The notes under the pieces were generated by a model. The model worked only from the letters and a program-made list of their open reading frames with translations, was not told where the DNA came from and searched no databases. The position numbers and the translations under genes were made by a program. A DNA stretch of 64,000 nucleotides from NCBI RefSeq assembly GCF_023091245.1, contig NZ_JAHWXN010000001.1, forward strand, positions 1,860,001 to 1,924,000, read 5' to 3'. This stretch comes from Microbacterium croceum. Lineage in GTDB: Bacteria > Actinomycetota > Actinomycetes > Actinomycetales > Microbacteriaceae. Positions 61,650 to 64,000 of this stretch are shown piece after piece; the first letter of the stretch is position 1, and each line of letters begins with the position of its first letter.

Positions 61650-62531
61650 ATGACCATTCGCCGTTCATCTCTCGACCGCGCCGCCGAGCTCCGTGAGGAG
61701 TCCGGGGTGCTGGATCGACTGCGCAGCGACACCGAGACCCGCACGATCGTCGTGCGCGACGGGCGCGTGCGCGTCGTCGATTCCGCTCTGCTGAGGGTCT
61801 CGCCGAACGACGTCGGCGAGGCGACGTGGGCGCTGCTCGGGCGCGACGACGACGGTGCTCCGCTGCTGCTCGCTGCCGTCCCGCCGGAGACCGAGAGTGT
61901 CGACACGGCGCCGGACGAGATCTGGCTCGGTCTGCGCGACCTCGGAGGCCGCATCGACGCGGGAGAGACCGAACTTCTCGTCGAGGCCATCGCCGTGGCG
62001 GGCTGGCTCCGTGATGCGCAGTTCTGCCCCACCTGCGGCGGAGGCACCGAACTGCGCCAGGCCGGGTGGTCGCGACGCTGCCTCTCGTGCGGGCGCGAGC
62101 ACTTCCCTCGTACCGATCCCGCGGTGATCGTGGCGGTCGAGAGCGCCGATGGTGAACGGCTGCTGCTCGGCGCGAACGCCAATTGGCGTGGGCGCATGTA
62201 CTCGTGCTTCGCCGGATTCGCGGAGGCGGGGGAGTCTCTCGAATCGACGGTGCACAGGGAGATCGAAGAGGAATCCGGCGTCCGTCTGGCCGAGCTCCGT
62301 TACGTCTCCTCTCAGCCCTGGCCGTTCCCGCGCTCTCTCATGATCGGGTTCCGGGCCGTCGTCGACGACGAGTCCGCCGCCCGTGCCGACGGCGAGGAGA
62401 TCATCGACGTCCGGTGGTTCACCAGGGAGGAGATCCGCACGGCACTCCTCGGCGATGGCCCCGTCGGACTTCCCGGACCCGCCTCCATCGCCCGAGCGCT
62501 GATCGTGGACTGGCTCGAGGATCGGGCGTGA
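61650..62531 (+). CDS. nudC: NAD(+) diphosphatase / NAD-cap RNA hydrolase NudC
   Basis: 293 residues. The zinc ribbon is C126-x2-C129 and C144-x2-C147. The Nudix box starts at Gly189 (GFAEAGESLESTVHREIEEESG) with Glu195, Arg203 and the Glu cluster 204-208. The specific NudC element SQPWPFPRS follows. It cleaves NAD(H) and removes NAD caps from RNA 5' ends. GAGGGAG lies five bases before the ATG. It is coupled to uvrD2 by GTGA, as in mycobacteria, though the potassium channel gene found nearby there is replaced here by the pseudokinase. Confidence 0.95.
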   Translation: MTIRRSSLDRAAELREESGVLDRLRSDTETRTIVVRDGRVRVVDSALLRVSPNDVGEATWALLGRDDDGAPLLLAAVPPETESVDTAPDEIWLGLRDLGGRIDAGETELLVEAIAVAGWLRDAQFCPTCGGGTELRQAGWSRRCLSCGREHFPRTDPAVIVAVESADGERLLLGANANWRGRMYSCFAGFAEAGESLESTVHREIEEESGVRLAELRYVSSQPWPFPRSLMIGFRAVVDDESAARADGEEIIDVRWFTREEIRTALLGDGPVGLPGPASIARALIVDWLEDRA

Positions 62532-64000
62532 GCGCGCTCGACGCACTCGATGAACGGCAACGGCAGGCAGCATCGGTGCTCCGCGGTCCTGTCGCCGTGC
62601 TCGCCGGCGCCGGAACCGGAAAGACCCGGGTGATCACGCATCGCATCGCACACGGAGTCGACACCGGCGCCTACTCCCCGGGGCGCGTCATGGCCGTCAC
62701 CTTCACGGCCAAGGCGGCGGGCGAACTACGCGGGCGCCTGCGAGCGCTCGGTGTCGAGGGCGTCGCTGCGCGAACCTTCCATGCGACAGCGCTCGCCCAG
62801 CTCAACTTCTTCTGGCCGACTCTGGCCGGCTCTCCCGCCCCGTCGATCATCGACAACAAGGTGCGGATGCTCGGCCAGGTCGCCGATGGGCTCCGCCTGC
62901 GGCGCTCCACCGCGACGCTCCGTGACATCGCGTCGGAGATCGAATGGCGAAAGGTCTCGATGCTCTCGATCGAGAAGCATGCCGAACTCGGTCGCACCGT
63001 GACGGGTGTCGACGCCACGCAGCTGGTCGAGCTGCAGCGCGGATACGAGGCGCTCAAGGACGAGCGCCGCCAGCTCGACTTCGAGGACGTGCTCCTGGCG
63101 TGCGCCGGTATGCTGGAAGCGGAGCCCCGTGTCGCCGCGTCCGTCCACGAGCAGTACCGTCACTTCACCGTCGACGAGTTCCAGGACGTGTCCCCGTTGC
63201 AGAACCGTCTCCTGGAGCTCTGGCTCGGCGATCGGCACGACATCTGCGTGGTCGGCGACGCCAGCCAGACCATCTACTCGTTCGCGGGAGCCGACCAGCG
63301 CTATCTGCTCGAGTTCGAACGTGCCCATCCCGACGCGACAGTTGTCCGACTCGAGACGAACTATCGCTCGCAGGCGCCCATCCTCGCGGCGGCGAACGCC
63401 TTGATGCGCGGACGACCCGGTGCGCTCGAGCTGGCCCCTGCGCGCGAACAGTTCGCTGCGGACGCTCCCACGGTCACCGCCTACGACACAGAGACCGAAG
63501 AGGCTCAGGGCATCGCCGCGGCCATCTCGGCGCAGATATCGGCGGGCGCGTCTCCTTCGGAGATCGCGGTGCTGTACCGAGCCCACGCGCAGTCCGGAGT
63601 GCTGCAGCAGGCGCTCGCCGCCGAGGGGATCGCGACGACGGTGCTCGGCGGCACGCGGTTCTTCGCGATGCCGGAGGTCCGACAAGCCATCCTGGCGTTG
63701 CGTGCTGCCGCGATCGCCCCCACCGAGCAGGGATTCCTTCTCGGCGTGCAGCGGGTGCTGCGGGAGCTCGGTCTCACGGATGAGCCCCCACAGGCAGGAG
63801 GCGCGCAGCGGGACGGTTGGGAAGCGCGCAGGGCGATCCTGCGGTTGGCCGAAGAAGCGGGGCCCGACGCGGATCTGCGCTCCTTCAGCGACGCTCTGAT
63901 GGCGCGCGCGAAGGACCAGCACGAACCGACCATGCGCACCGTCACCCTCTCGACGTTGCATGCCGCGAAGGGTCTGGAATGGCCTCACGTGCACCTGGCC
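62528..64000 (+). CDS. uvrD2: ATP-dependent DNA helicase UvrD2 (partial, cut by window end)
   Basis: The first 491 residues are present and the frame is open at the right edge. Motifs are GAGTGKT (27-33), VTFTAKAAGELR, FHATALAQLNFFW, VDEFQDVSPLQ, GDASQTIYSFAGAD, LETNYRS and TLHAAKGLEW. DEFQDVSPLQ and the C-terminal continuation expected (HRDC plus a four-cysteine element) identify UvrD2 rather than UvrD1, but that end is not visible. It is an SF1 3'-5' helicase. The GTG start overlaps the nudC stop. Confidence 0.9.
   Translation, partial: MSALDALDERQRQAASVLRGPVAVLAGAGTGKTRVITHRIAHGVDTGAYSPGRVMAVTFTAKAAGELRGRLRALGVEGVAARTFHATALAQLNFFWPTLAGSPAPSIIDNKVRMLGQVADGLRLRRSTATLRDIASEIEWRKVSMLSIEKHAELGRTVTGVDATQLVELQRGYEALKDERRQLDFEDVLLACAGMLEAEPRVAASVHEQYRHFTVDEFQDVSPLQNRLLELWLGDRHDICVVGDASQTIYSFAGADQRYLLEFERAHPDATVVRLETNYRSQAPILAAANALMRGRPGALELAPAREQFAADAPTVTAYDTETEEAQGIAAAISAQISAGASPSEIAVLYRAHAQSGVLQQALAAEGIATTVLGGTRFFAMPEVRQAILALRAAAIAPTEQGFLLGVQRVLRELGLTDEPPQAGGAQRDGWEARRAILRLAEEAGPDADLRSFSDALMARAKDQHEPTMRTVTLSTLHAAKGLEWPHVHLA

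Noticed and set aside
1..64000. Mobile elements, CRISPR arrays, tRNA or rRNA genes
   Set aside because: No transposase or integrase motifs, no regularly spaced repeats and no cloverleaf-like segments were seen in the gaps; gene order looks like core chromosome.

Overview
The window is high-GC actinobacterial chromosome, most likely Microbacteriaceae (Microbacterium-like). The grounds are the gene content (single-chain GcvP, AdnA/AdnB recombination nuclease, actinobacterial DapC/DapD/DapE, DUF3117, DUF3107, a MgtE-like protein without membrane segments), many GTG starts, pervasive ATGA/GTGA stop-start overlaps, and TAnnnT promoters placed 6-7 nt before the start codon. I saw no insertion sequence, prophage, CRISPR array, tRNA or rRNA. 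Genes cover almost everything. The only gene-free stretch over 300 bases is 13265-13627, which holds a glycine riboswitch.

Layout. 0-7.6 kb: tail of an ABC exporter, an SDR oxidoreductase, a GT2 glycosyltransferase, then a minus-strand operon for de novo NAD synthesis (NrtR-type Nudix regulator, nadA, nadB, nadC and a cysteine desulfurase that probably supplies the NadA iron-sulfur cluster). 7.6-13.3 kb: a five-gene Opp/Dpp-family importer behind a perfect 12-bp inverted repeat. 13.3-18.1 kb: tandem glycine riboswitch and gcvT-gcvH-gcvP. 18.2-24.2 kb: a second Opp-family importer with a fused double ATPase and a small membrane gene. 24.2-30.4 kb: CPBP protease, typA, a secreted transglycosylase-like protein, an XRE-cupin regulator divergent from azlC-azlD, and a DUF6113-like membrane protein.

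30.4-38.7 kb: fdxA-dapC, citrate synthase, a DEAD-box helicase, divergent dapD and dapE (three steps of the succinylase lysine/diaminopimelate branch within 7 kb), a GT-C type glycosyltransferase and DUF3117. 38.8-50 kb: O-methyltransferase, tatB, the operon MgtE-like/DUF1003/Mrp, stress-type and DUF4870-like membrane proteins, a hydrolase, Xaa-Pro aminopeptidase, EEP phosphatase, PHP phosphoesterase and DUF817. 50-64 kb: RhlE-type helicase, ferritin-like protein, a DUF3107 operon, AdnA-AdnB, an aminoglycoside-phosphotransferase-fold protein lacking its catalytic residues, NudC and the 5' part of UvrD2. From memory, gene order in 30-43 kb follows M. tuberculosis Rv1177-Rv1233c and 50-64 kb follows Rv3211-Rv3198c.

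Most of the window is core genome. The points most worth a second look are the apparent pseudokinase (60206-61585), the palindromic operator at 7702-7732, the incomplete cysteine cage in AdnA, the DUF817 tail that runs through the convergent helicase terminator and 3' end, the repeat-rich azlC/regulator gap, and the series of 12 leaderless-type promoters.
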